A stretch of DNA of 64,000 nucleotides from Parvibacter caecicola (GTDB lineage Bacteria > Actinomycetota > Coriobacteriia > Coriobacteriales > Eggerthellaceae), in the NCBI RefSeq assembly GCF_003725335.1, contig NZ_QIBY01000003.1, positions 62,001-126,000 of the forward strand, written 5' to 3'. The notes under the pieces were generated by a model, which had not been told where the DNA came from, ran no database searches, and worked only from the letters and a program-made list of their open reading frames with translations. Numbering within the stretch: the stretch's first letter is position 1; every line of letters begins with the position of its first letter. Shown here piece by piece: positions 17,035-25,367 of this stretch. A program made the position numbers and the translations under genes.

Positions 17035-17172
17035 GCCGCACCGCCCCGAAGGCGCAAACCGCGCGCGGCCGGAATCGACCAGCGGACGGCAAGCGCACCT
17101 CCCCTTTCGGTGCCAACTGCACAACGGCGCCGCTTGGGCGGCTATTGTCAACCTTGCAAGGCTTTCGCAGAA

Positions 17173-17198
17173 ATGTTGTTTGCTCAACATCTATCATA
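17173..17198. promoter_or_regulatory. Putative MarR operator 2 (dehydratase operon)
   Basis: ATGTTG (17173-17178), 6-base spacer, CAACAT (17185-17190), then CTATCATA. The centre is 164 bases from operator 1 and about 50 upstream of the ATG at 17233. TATCAT may serve as a -10 for the operon, so binding would block the promoter. Confidence 0.65.
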
Positions 17199-17232
17199 TG
17201 GAAGGTTTACGCAAATCGAAAAGAGGTGAAAG

Positions 17233-18222
17233 ATGGCCGTTTTGAACGATGCGGCCCACGTGAAAGTAGTGGGGCTGCCGCGGGCGTTGCTGTACTACCG
17301 CTACAGCACCCTGTGGGAGACGTTCTTCCGCAGCCTGGGGCTTCAGGTGGTGGTGAGCGACCCCACCGATCGCGCCATTTTACAGGCGGGCGAAGAGGTG
17401 TCCAGCGACGAAAGCTGCCTGGCGTCCAAGGTGTTCATGGGGGCGGTGGCCAACCTGATCGGCCGCTGCGACGCCGTGTTCATCCCATCCTACGCCAGCG
17501 CTTCGCCGCGCGTGGGATTCTGCACCAAATACCAAAGCGCCCCCGACATGGCCGCCAACACGTTCCGCGACAAGAACCTACCGGTGATCAGCCTGCTGGT
17601 GGAACACCTGGACAACGAGCGGGAAGTGGAAGACGCCTACGTTGACCTGGGCAAGCGCCTGGGCTTCAGCACAAAGGAAGCCAAGCGGGCCTACAAAGCC
17701 GCCCGCAAGGCGCAAAAGGCCACCGACGAGCTGTGGGCGAAAAACCAGGAAACCGCGCTGAAGGACATCAAGCGCCTGCGCCACAACACCGGCGACGCCC
17801 CCATCACCATCTTAGTGGTGGCGCACCCCTACATCGGCCACGACCCCTTCATGGCCGACCCGGTGCTGGACGCCCTGAAAGAGGCCGGCGCCATCGTGCT
17901 GTTCGCCGACGAAACCGACAAGGCACGGGCATTCAAAAAGAGCTTCGAATTCACCACCACCATGCCGTGGGTGATCAACCGCGAACTGATCGGCTCTATC
18001 TTAAGCCTGCAGGACAAAATCGACGGCATCGTACTGATCAGCGCCTTCCCCTGCGGCCCCGACTCCATGACCGACGACGCCATCATGCGCTGTATCGAGG
18101 GCACCCCCATCCTTAACCTGCTGATAGATGCCCAAAACGGCACCGCCGGCATCCAAACCCGCGTGGAGAGCTTCATGGACATCCTGCAATTCCACAAGAA
18201 GGGAGGCTACCTGCATGAGTAA
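17233..18222 (+). CDS. DUF2229 / COG3580-type acyl-CoA dehydratase-associated protein
   Basis: A 329-residue protein resembling the DUF2229 part of large acyl-CoA dehydratase activase-related proteins. Visible: VGLPRALLYYRYSTLWETFFRSLG, SSDESCLASKVFMGAVANLI with a conserved cysteine, and FIPSYASASPRVGFCTKY with another. The C-terminal half has VVAHPYIGHDPFMADPVL and ISAFPCGPDSMTDDAIMRC, as in dehydratase-like Fe-S proteins. First gene of a three-gene operon (stop overlaps the next start). In many anaerobes the three parts are one polypeptide of about 1400 residues; here they are separate. Substrate unknown. Confidence 0.8.
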   Translation: MAVLNDAAHVKVVGLPRALLYYRYSTLWETFFRSLGLQVVVSDPTDRAILQAGEEVSSDESCLASKVFMGAVANLIGRCDAVFIPSYASASPRVGFCTKYQSAPDMAANTFRDKNLPVISLLVEHLDNEREVEDAYVDLGKRLGFSTKEAKRAYKAARKAQKATDELWAKNQETALKDIKRLRHNTGDAPITILVVAHPYIGHDPFMADPVLDALKEAGAIVLFADETDKARAFKKSFEFTTTMPWVINRELIGSILSLQDKIDGIVLISAFPCGPDSMTDDAIMRCIEGTPILNLLIDAQNGTAGIQTRVESFMDILQFHKKGGYLHE

Positions 18223-19477
18223 CGACGGCGACCGCAAGCCCTTCCTCAGCAGCCCGCCCCGTAAGCGGGAAAATTTCGAAGCGGGCGACGCGAAGGCCCC
18301 CGAATCGCTGCAGTGGCGCATCGCCGTGAGCAGCGAGAAACGGCGCAGCCCGCTTTTGCCGCGCAAGAAGGACAAGCCGAAGAAAGACAAGCGCCATAGT
18401 CCCAACCGAGTGGCGTTTTTCCGCTACGCCTACTACGACCCCTGCTTCAAATACTTCACCGAGCAGGTGCTCAACGCCGAGTACCTGCCGCTGCCGCCCC
18501 CCACGCGGCGCACCGAGGAAGTGGGCACCCAAAACTCCACCGATTACGTGTGCACTCCCTTCAAGCACATCCTGGGCGACTTCGTGGACGCGCTGGAGCT
18601 GGGGGCCAACGTGGTGGTGCAGTTCTGCGGGCCATGTCGGCTGGGCTACTACGGCGAGCTGCAGGAGTCCATCCTGCGGGAAATGGGCTACGACAATTTC
18701 AGCATGCTTAACTTCTCCAACGGCCTGGACGTGAACAGCGCCGTGGGCTGGACCCGCGAGTGCCTGCGCCAAGTGAACCCAGACATCAACGTGCCGAAAG
18801 CGGCGTTGAAGCTAATTCCCCTTACCCATATGGTGGCCCACGTGGACAGCGCCTACGACTTTTACCTGGCCAATGCCGGCTTTGAGCGGGAACCGGGCGC
18901 CTTCGACCAGGCCTGGGCCGCCTACCTGGACGCCATGAGCGCCGCCACCGACGAGAAAAGCATCCAGGAGGCCCACGCCCGCGGCATGGAGCGGATGCGG
19001 GCCATTCCGCTGGACAAGCCGGAGAACCCCATCCGTATCGGCATCGTGGGCGAGATGTTCACCGCCATCGACCCGCGCTCGAATTTGAACCTGGACAAGA
19101 AGCTGCTGGCCATGGGGGTGGAGGTGCATCGCATGATGAACCTCACCAACCGCTTCGTGCGCTACAACGAGCCCAACCTGCGGCAATCGGCCCGCGACTA
19201 CATCAGCTACGACATGGGCCCCACCTCCACCATCACCATCGTGGCCGCCAAAAAGTACGCGGCGGACGGGTTCGATGGGCTGGTGCACGCGAAGTCGGCC
19301 GGCTGCACGCCGGAAATCGACTGCGAACCGGTGCTGATGCGCATCGCGGAAGACTACTCCATTCCCATCTTGTACCTCACCTACGACGCGCAGACCAGCG
19401 ACACCGGCCTGGACACGCGGCTGGAGGCCTTCTACGACATGCTGGCCATGAAGAAGCAGAAAGGAACCTTGCGATGA
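18215..19477 (+). CDS. 2-hydroxyacyl-CoA dehydratase-like Fe-S protein (HgdB/COG3581-like)
   Basis: A 420-residue protein like the C-terminal module of activase-related dehydratase proteins. The first 55 residues are charged and variable; the family begins at NRVAFFRYAYYDPCFKYFTEQVL. Cysteines expected to bind a cluster include DYVCTPFKHILG and VVQFCGPCRLGYYGEL, and later AKSAGCTPEIDCEPVLMRI. Start ATG at 18215 overlaps the previous stop by eight bases behind GGGAGG. Its own stop overlaps the activase start by four bases, so the three are translationally coupled. It may be related to double-cubane-cluster reductases or a true dehydratase; I cannot choose. Confidence 0.8.
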   Translation: MSNDGDRKPFLSSPPRKRENFEAGDAKAPESLQWRIAVSSEKRRSPLLPRKKDKPKKDKRHSPNRVAFFRYAYYDPCFKYFTEQVLNAEYLPLPPPTRRTEEVGTQNSTDYVCTPFKHILGDFVDALELGANVVVQFCGPCRLGYYGELQESILREMGYDNFSMLNFSNGLDVNSAVGWTRECLRQVNPDINVPKAALKLIPLTHMVAHVDSAYDFYLANAGFEREPGAFDQAWAAYLDAMSAATDEKSIQEAHARGMERMRAIPLDKPENPIRIGIVGEMFTAIDPRSNLNLDKKLLAMGVEVHRMMNLTNRFVRYNEPNLRQSARDYISYDMGPTSTITIVAAKKYAADGFDGLVHAKSAGCTPEIDCEPVLMRIAEDYSIPILYLTYDAQTSDTGLDTRLEAFYDMLAMKKQKGTLR

Positions 19478-20481
19478 AGGAAGCCTATTTGGGCATTGAC
19501 ATTGGGTCCATCTCCACCAAGGGCGTGGTGATCGACGAAGACCGCAACATCGTGGCCCGCAGCTACCTGTGGACGGAGGGCAACCCCACCGAGGCCAGCA
19601 AACGGGTGGCGCGCCAGCTGAAGGAGCAGCTGGACGCGGCCCAGGCGGAAGGCGGCGAAGCGCTGGAAATCGTGGGCGCCGGCACCACCGGCAGCGCGCG
19701 ACGGCTGGTGGGAGCCATGCTGGGGGCATCGGTGATCAAAAACGAGATCACCGCCCATGCGGTGGGCACCACCCATCTGCACCCGGACGTGCGCACCATC
19801 TTGGAAATTGGCGGGCAAGACTCCAAAATCATCTGCGTGGCGGACGGCATCGCAGTGGACTACGCCATGAACACCCTGTGCGCCGCCGGCACTGGCTCGT
19901 TCCTTTCCAGCCAGGCGCACCGGCTGGGGGTTGAGGTGGAGGAGTTCGGCGACATCGCCCTCACCTCTGAAAAGCCCGCCAACATCGCGGCCCGCTGCAC
20001 CGTGTTCGCCGAGTCCGACCTGGTGCACAAGATTCAGGTGGGCTACGCCCGCGAGGACATCATCGCCGGCCTGTGCCACGCGGTAGCCTCCAACTACCTG
20101 AACAACGTGGGCAAGGGCAAGAAGATTCTGGCGCCGGTGGTGTTCCAGGGCGGCGTGTCGAAGAACGCCGGCGTGGTGGACGCCTTCGAGAAGCAGCTGG
20201 GCATGCCGGTGGCAGTAGACCCAGACGGGCACCTGATGGGCGCCTACGGCGCGGCGCTGCTGGCGGCGGACGCGGGCCCGGTGCGCAACGCCGAGAGCGG
20301 GCCCTTCGCCAGCGGCAGCTTCGACTTCGAGGCGGTGCAGGACTTCGATTTCAAAACCCGCGAAATTGAGTGCCAGAAGTGCGCCAACCATTGCGAAGTG
20401 ATTTGCGTGTACCGCGACCGCGACATCATCGACTCGTGGGGCAACCGCTGCGAAAAGGGCGCCGTGAAAACCACGGCGTAA
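19474..20481 (+). CDS. ASKHA-type acyl-CoA dehydratase activase (HgdC/BadF-like)
   Basis: A 335-residue ATP-dependent Fe-S activase that drives electrons into a dehydratase-type partner. ASKHA motifs: YLGIDIGSISTKGVVIDE (phosphate 1), VGAGTTGSARRLVG, EIGGQDSKIICV, and AAGTGSFLSSQAHRLG plus NIAARCTVFAESDLVHK with the bridging-cluster cysteines, then VVFQGGVSKNAGVV. Unlike minimal HgdC, about 55 extra C-terminal residues carry CQKCANHCEVICVY...NRCEKG, a likely additional metal site. Last gene of the MarR-controlled operon. The order DUF2229, dehydratase-like, activase is the reverse of what a simple split of the fused protein would give. Confidence 0.88.
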   Translation: MKEAYLGIDIGSISTKGVVIDEDRNIVARSYLWTEGNPTEASKRVARQLKEQLDAAQAEGGEALEIVGAGTTGSARRLVGAMLGASVIKNEITAHAVGTTHLHPDVRTILEIGGQDSKIICVADGIAVDYAMNTLCAAGTGSFLSSQAHRLGVEVEEFGDIALTSEKPANIAARCTVFAESDLVHKIQVGYAREDIIAGLCHAVASNYLNNVGKGKKILAPVVFQGGVSKNAGVVDAFEKQLGMPVAVDPDGHLMGAYGAALLAADAGPVRNAESGPFASGSFDFEAVQDFDFKTREIECQKCANHCEVICVYRDRDIIDSWGNRCEKGAVKTTA

Positions 20482-20504
20482 GCCACTGGCGCGAAAGGGC
20501 AGCC

Positions 20505-21266
20505 ATGGGCACGCGGGAAGACAAGAACTGGGAGCTGATTGGCGACGTGCTGGCGGCGGAGAACAGCGGCAAGAGCCCGCGGGTGTTCTCCTCCCGCCGC
20601 ACGCTGTTCGGCATCCCCTCGGCGCTCGACCAGGAACTGGAAGCGCTTTCCAACGAGGCGGCCGAGCGGGCGCGGGGCCAAATGGCCCAAGAGCAAGGGC
20701 CCCGCAAGGCCGCCGGCATCGACGCCGCCCCGCGCGAGCCGCAGCCGGAAGACGGCTGGAAGGCACCCGCAGCAGCCCATCGGGTAGTGCATCCCTTGGA
20801 GCCGGTGTTCGACGAGCAATCGTCGGTGCTCATCCTGGGCACCATGCCCTCGCCGAAATCCCGCGAAACCGGCTTCTACTACAACCACCCGCAAAACCGT
20901 TTCTGGAAAGTGATGGCGGCGCTGTTTGACGAGCCGCTGCCAGCGAGTAACAGCGAGAAACGCGCCCTGGCGCTGCGCCACGGCATTGCCCTGTGGGACG
21001 TGCTGGCGGAGTGCACCATCAAGGGCGCCTCCGACGGCTCCATCGCCGACTGCGTGCCCAACGACATCGGCTGGCTTTTGGGGAAGGCCCCCATCCAGGC
21101 GGTGTTTTGCACCGGGGCCAAGGCGGCCGAGCTCTACGCCAAACGCTGCGAGGCGGCCGCGGGAATGCCCGCCACCCGCCTTCCCTCCACCAGCCCCGCC
21201 AACGCCGCCACCTCATTGGACCAACTTATAGAGGCTTACCAGGCAATTCTCCCCTTTTGCCGCTAA
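20505..21266 (+). CDS. Hypoxanthine/deoxyinosine DNA glycosylase (UDG superfamily) with N-terminal extension
   Basis: A 253-residue protein whose C-terminal 160 residues match DNA-deoxyinosine glycosylases: VLILGTMPSPKSRETGFYYNHPQNRFWKVMAALF, then RHGIALWDVLAECTIKGASD, and LPSTSPANA near the end as motif 3. It should excise hypoxanthine arising from adenine deamination. The first 90 residues (about RRTLFGIPSALDQELEALSNE) are not part of the family and have no obvious motif. Start at 20505 follows GCGAAAGGGC. It lies 23 bases after the activase stop and may be carried on the same transcript. Confidence 0.88.
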   Translation: MGTREDKNWELIGDVLAAENSGKSPRVFSSRRTLFGIPSALDQELEALSNEAAERARGQMAQEQGPRKAAGIDAAPREPQPEDGWKAPAAAHRVVHPLEPVFDEQSSVLILGTMPSPKSRETGFYYNHPQNRFWKVMAALFDEPLPASNSEKRALALRHGIALWDVLAECTIKGASDGSIADCVPNDIGWLLGKAPIQAVFCTGAKAAELYAKRCEAAAGMPATRLPSTSPANAATSLDQLIEAYQAILPFCR

Positions 21267-21379
21267 CTTCCAACTCGCCCCGATTCCCAAAAACCCGAAC
21301 TCCAGCAGCCGACACTGCGCCGCAGCCCGCTCTTCCGTCTGCGTCATTCTCCCCTCTTGCCGTTGGCGACAGTCATACA

Positions 21380-22558
21380 ATGGGCGGCATGGCTGAATCG
21401 AGAACAACCCTTCCCAACCGGCTGCCCTATCTGTTGATGGGCGGCCATATCTGCGTGGACGCGGCCCAAGCGGGGCTGGCCGCCGTGCTGCCCTTTCTGG
21501 TGCTGGACGGAGGGCTTTCCTACGCCCAGGCCACGCTGCTGGTGCTGGCTTCCAACATCGCTTCTGCCGTCATACAGCCGCTGTTCGGTTGGCTAGGCGA
21601 CAAAAAGGCGCGCCCCTGGCTGATGGCGCTGGGCGTGGTGCTGGCCGGCGGAGGCATTGCCGCCATCGGCCTTTTGAAAACCTACTGGCTCATCGTGCTG
21701 GCGGCCCTGATAAGCGGCATCGGCAACGCCATGCTGCATCCGGAAGGCGGCCGCCTGGCCAACCTGGTGGGCGGCACCGACAAAGCTGTCAGCATGTCGG
21801 TGTTCTCCGTGGGCGGCCAGGTGGGCTTTTGCCTGGGGCCCATCATCACCGTTGCCGCCATCAACGCCTTCGGGCTGGCGGGCACGCTGGTTTACCTGGC
21901 CTTTTGCCTGCCTTATGCGGCGGTGCTTTTGGCCTTCAACCGGCGTTTTCTCTCCTTCGGGCTGCGGGAACAAGCGGCCGAAGGGGCGCAAGTGGCCCGC
22001 GACCGCTGGGGCGCCTTCTCTGTGGTGATGGGAGCCCTCTCGGTACGCTCCATCGTGTTCTACGGCGTCACCAGCTTCATGCCCTTGTTCATCATCGGCA
22101 CCTTCGGAGTGGAGCAAGGGTTCGCCTCGGCCCTCATCACCGTGTTCTCGTTGGCAGGCGCGGTGGCCACGGCGCTTTCCGGCCTCGCCTCTCACAAGGT
22201 GAGCATCCCCGCCCTCATGGTAGGGGGCTTTTGCCTGATAGGGGCCGCGATGCTGGTGTTCGTCTTCTGCCATAACCTGCCGCTGTGCATCGCGATGCTG
22301 ATGCTGATCGCAGTGGGCACCAACATCTTCAACCCGCCGGCGGTGGCTTTGAGCCAAAGCTATCTGCCGGCCCACCTGGGCATGGCCTCGGGGCTTTCCT
22401 TCGGCGTTGCGGTGGCGGTGGGCGGCGTGGTGTCGCCGCTGCTGGGCATGGTGGGCGATGCTGTGGGCCTTACCCCCGTGCTGTTGCTGCTGGTGGCGTT
22501 TTCCGCCGTGGGGCTGGCCTCCTCGATTGTCACCATGCGCATCGAGAAGCGCCGCTAG
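21380..22558 (+). CDS. MFS transporter, fosmidomycin-resistance (Fsr)-like
   Basis: A 392-residue 12-helix efflux-type major facilitator. The cytoplasmic loop motif is GWLGDKKARPWLM after helix 2; GIGNAMLHPEGGRLANLV is typical of the Fsr branch, and a Pro/Gly-rich FNPPAVALSQSYLPAHLGMASGL lies in the second half. Start at 21380 or 21389 (MGGMAES); neither has a strong ribosome site. The frame is open far upstream into the glycosylase gene, but that part is a shadow. It converges with the aldehyde dehydrogenase and overlaps its end by four bases. Substrate unknown. Confidence 0.88.
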   Translation: MGGMAESRTTLPNRLPYLLMGGHICVDAAQAGLAAVLPFLVLDGGLSYAQATLLVLASNIASAVIQPLFGWLGDKKARPWLMALGVVLAGGGIAAIGLLKTYWLIVLAALISGIGNAMLHPEGGRLANLVGGTDKAVSMSVFSVGGQVGFCLGPIITVAAINAFGLAGTLVYLAFCLPYAAVLLAFNRRFLSFGLREQAAEGAQVARDRWGAFSVVMGALSVRSIVFYGVTSFMPLFIIGTFGVEQGFASALITVFSLAGAVATALSGLASHKVSIPALMVGGFCLIGAAMLVFVFCHNLPLCIAMLMLIAVGTNIFNPPAVALSQSYLPAHLGMASGLSFGVAVAVGGVVSPLLGMVGDAVGLTPVLLLLVAFSAVGLASSIVTMRIEKRR

Positions 22559-23934
22559 CGCAGCACCAGGCGCATCAGCCGCTCGTTCAGCTTCCCGTAG
22601 GGTTGGTAGCGCAGGGGCACGTCCACCCACGTTGCCTGGTTCACGATGGACTTCCGGTGGCTGAAGGTGTCGAAGCCCACCTTCCCGTGATAGGCCCCCA
22701 TGCCGCTGGCGCTGAAGCCGCCGAATCCCATGTGGCTGCTGGCCAGGTGCACCACCACATCGTTGATGCAGCCGCCGCCGAAGCGGGCCCGGGCCATCAC
22801 GCGCTTCGCCTTCTCGCCATCGGACGTGAACAGATAAAACGCCAGAGGACTGGGGCCCAACGCCAGTCGCTGCAGCTCCTCATCCAAATCGCTATAGGCG
22901 ATGATGGGCATGATGGGGCCGAAAATCTCCTCCCCCATCACCGCATCGTCGAAGGAAACCCCCTCCATCACCGTGGGGGCAATTTGCAGCGTGGCCGGGT
23001 TCGACTGGCCGCCCATCACCACCTTGGCGGGGTCGATAAGCCCCAAAAGCCGCTGGAAATGATGCTGGCTCACAATGCGCCCATAGTTGGGGTTCTCCAG
23101 CGGATCCGCCCCGAACTGCCGCTTCACCTCGGCAATGACCGCCTTCAGAAACGGCCCCTTCACGCTCTCGTGCACCAAAATGTAGTCCGGCGCCACGCAG
23201 GTTTGGCCGCAGTTGAGGAACTTTCCGAACACGATGCGCCGCGCCGCCAGCGGGATGGAGGCGGTTTCGTCCACGACGCAGGGGCTTTTGCCCCCTAGCT
23301 CCAGCGTGGCGGGGGTGAGCCGCTCGGCGCAATGGCGCAGCACCACCTTCCCCACCTCTTGGCTGCCAGTGAAAAACACCATGTCGAAAGGCTGATCCAG
23401 CAGCGCGGTGTTCTCGGCGCGGCCGCCGGTGACCACCGCCACGTACTGGGGCGGGAAGCACTCCGCCACCATTTGGGCGATAACGGTGCTGGTGGCGGGC
23501 GAATAGTCGCTGGGCTTCAGCACAGCGGTGTTGCCGGCCGCCAAAGCGTCGATCAGCGGGTCCACCGTCAGCATGAAGGGATAGTTCCAGGGGCTCATCA
23601 CCAGCACGGTGCCAAAGGGCGACGGCTGCACGTAGCTGCGGCCGGGCAGCTGGGTGATGGAAGAGCGCACCCGCCGCGGCCGCGCGTAGCTGGCCACATG
23701 ACGCAGCATGAAGCTCAGCTCGCTTTGCACCAGGCCCACTTCGCACATGTAGGACTCGTAGGCGCCTTTGCCCAGGTCGGCCTTGAGAGCGGCGCTTATC
23801 TCCTGCTCGTGGCCGCGAATCCAGGCCTGCAAAGTGCGCAGCGCCTCCAGGCGAAACTCCACCGGCAACGTGGCGCCGGTCAAAAAGAACTGCCGCTGCT
23901 CGCTCACCAGCGCGGCAATGGCTTCAGCTTCCAT
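22555..23934 (-). CDS. NAD(P)-dependent aldehyde dehydrogenase
   Basis: A 459-residue aldehyde dehydrogenase of the shorter class-3/fatty-aldehyde type. Visible: the Rossmann region MSPWNYPFMLTVDPLIDALAAGNTAVLKPSDYSPAT, FFTGSQEVGKVV, the glutamate motif LELGGKSPCVVDE and the catalytic cysteine motif FLNCGQTCVAPDYI, then EEIFGPIMPII. It oxidises medium- or long-chain or aromatic aldehydes; the exact substrate is not readable. Start ATG at 23934 follows GTGAGGGAGGAC-type sequence. It stands between the MFS gene and the LysR gene, without an obvious operon. Confidence 0.93.
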   Translation of the reverse strand: MEAEAIAALVSEQRQFFLTGATLPVEFRLEALRTLQAWIRGHEQEISAALKADLGKGAYESYMCEVGLVQSELSFMLRHVASYARPRRVRSSITQLPGRSYVQPSPFGTVLVMSPWNYPFMLTVDPLIDALAAGNTAVLKPSDYSPATSTVIAQMVAECFPPQYVAVVTGGRAENTALLDQPFDMVFFTGSQEVGKVVLRHCAERLTPATLELGGKSPCVVDETASIPLAARRIVFGKFLNCGQTCVAPDYILVHESVKGPFLKAVIAEVKRQFGADPLENPNYGRIVSQHHFQRLLGLIDPAKVVMGGQSNPATLQIAPTVMEGVSFDDAVMGEEIFGPIMPIIAYSDLDEELQRLALGPSPLAFYLFTSDGEKAKRVMARARFGGGCINDVVVHLASSHMGFGGFSASGMGAYHGKVGFDTFSHRKSIVNQATWVDVPLRYQPYGKLNERLMRLVLR

Positions 23935-24172
23935 GTTCGTCCTCCCTCACGGGTACGGAATATGAGCGGGGCCGCCGCCAATCAGGCATCCTCCCCGACG
24001 GCGAACCTGCAGTCCGAGAGCGTTCGGCGAAGCGGCTATCCTCGCGGCCCTTCCCCACTTAGAGAGAAAGGGCGCCTCTGCCAAGCATAGCGCTTCCGAC
24101 AAGCGCGCGGGCGCCGTGTCACAAAATTGGGGTTTTGCTTGCACGAGCGCGCAAATGCGTGGCCGCAAAACT

Positions 24173-25087
24173 TTAAAGCTGGGCCCCGCCCTGGGCAAGC
24201 TGTGCGAGGGCATCGTGGAACGTGATTATGGCGGGATCGCGCTCGTCTGCCCGAAACAAAGCGCTCACCGTAAGAGCCATTCCTTCATCCGAGAAATCCA
24301 GCACGGTATACCCCTCGGGGAAACGACGGGACTGGGCCAACGTCTTCTCCATAAGCAGAACATCACGGCCGAACTCAATGGTATGGAAATCCGTTATGGA
24401 CTCCAAAAACACCACACGGGTCGAGCTGATGATTTCATGAGTTGTCAGCAGCGACGAAATAGCCGCATTGCCAAGGATCTGGTACGTGCCCATAGGCTTT
24501 ATGAGCGTCCATTCGCAAAGGTCGCGGCAGCTTATGGTCGATCGATTGGCCAAGGGGTGGCCCTGGGCCACCACGCAAACCAGGGGGTCCCGGAACAGCG
24601 GAACAACCTCAAGGGATGACGCCATGGGCTGCCCCGCATCAAGCATGGTGAAAATCGCGTCCACCTCCCCCGACTCTAACGCCTCCTGGAGCGGCCGCGT
24701 CACGGCGTTGCGAAACACGAGGGAAATTTCCTCGCCAGAGCAATCGAGCGCAGCGACGGCCTTATCGGCCCATGCGGCAACAGTTGGGTTGTAAACCATG
24801 CCTCCAACGGTGACGCAATTTGCCCGATGCCCCAAAGACCTCATTTTCCGGACTACGCCATCATGGGCTTCCACAAGCGCAGACGCCTCTTGAAACAGCA
24901 ATCGCCCGGCCTCGGTAAGCTCTATCCGCTGCCCGCTGCGATCAAACAGCACCACGTTCAGTTCGCTCTCCAACAGCTGAATGTGCTTGCTCAAGCCCGA
25001 CTGCGTCATCTGCAATTTCTTAGCGGCCCGCGTAAAGTTTAGGCAATAAGCCAGTTCGAGAAACTCCCTCAGATGCTCTATTCTCAT
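24173..25087 (-). CDS. LysR-family regulator divergent from Dadh-like Mo enzyme 1
   Basis: A 304-residue LTTR. N-terminal HTH: MRIEHLREFLELAYCLNFTRAAKKLQMTQSGLSKHIQLLESELNVVLFDR; the C-terminal effector domain runs from about 90 on. The start at 25087 is chosen because the LTTR consensus starts there. It is divergent from the Mo oxidoreductase at 25368, with 280 bases between, the classic LTTR target layout. Its HTH and length resemble the LysR at 45595, which serves a homologous Mo-enzyme module. The inducer is probably the substrate of the linked enzyme (inference). Confidence 0.9.
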   Translation of the reverse strand: MRIEHLREFLELAYCLNFTRAAKKLQMTQSGLSKHIQLLESELNVVLFDRSGQRIELTEAGRLLFQEASALVEAHDGVVRKMRSLGHRANCVTVGGMVYNPTVAAWADKAVAALDCSGEEISLVFRNAVTRPLQEALESGEVDAIFTMLDAGQPMASSLEVVPLFRDPLVCVVAQGHPLANRSTISCRDLCEWTLIKPMGTYQILGNAAISSLLTTHEIISSTRVVFLESITDFHTIEFGRDVLLMEKTLAQSRRFPEGYTVLDFSDEGMALTVSALFRADERDPAIITFHDALAQLAQGGAQL

Positions 25088-25367
25088 GTGCACCCCTTGC
25101 AATTGCCCCTATTGTCCCCCGGTTAATTGTATCGCGGATTCGCCCTTTCTTTAACCATGAATCAAACAGCCTTTCGCAATGACGCCATGTTCTGAGCAGG
25201 CGTTATTCCGTTTCTTGATGGGAAGATGGCAGAATATCATCGCATCATTGCCTCATTTCGTTTCCCTATGACAAATGATCCGCGTATTTTCCGAATCGAG
25301 GCGGACGGCAATTTGCCAGAAGGCAAAAACCGCCTTGGCCCTCGGGGCCAAACCGAGAGGAGGAGAA

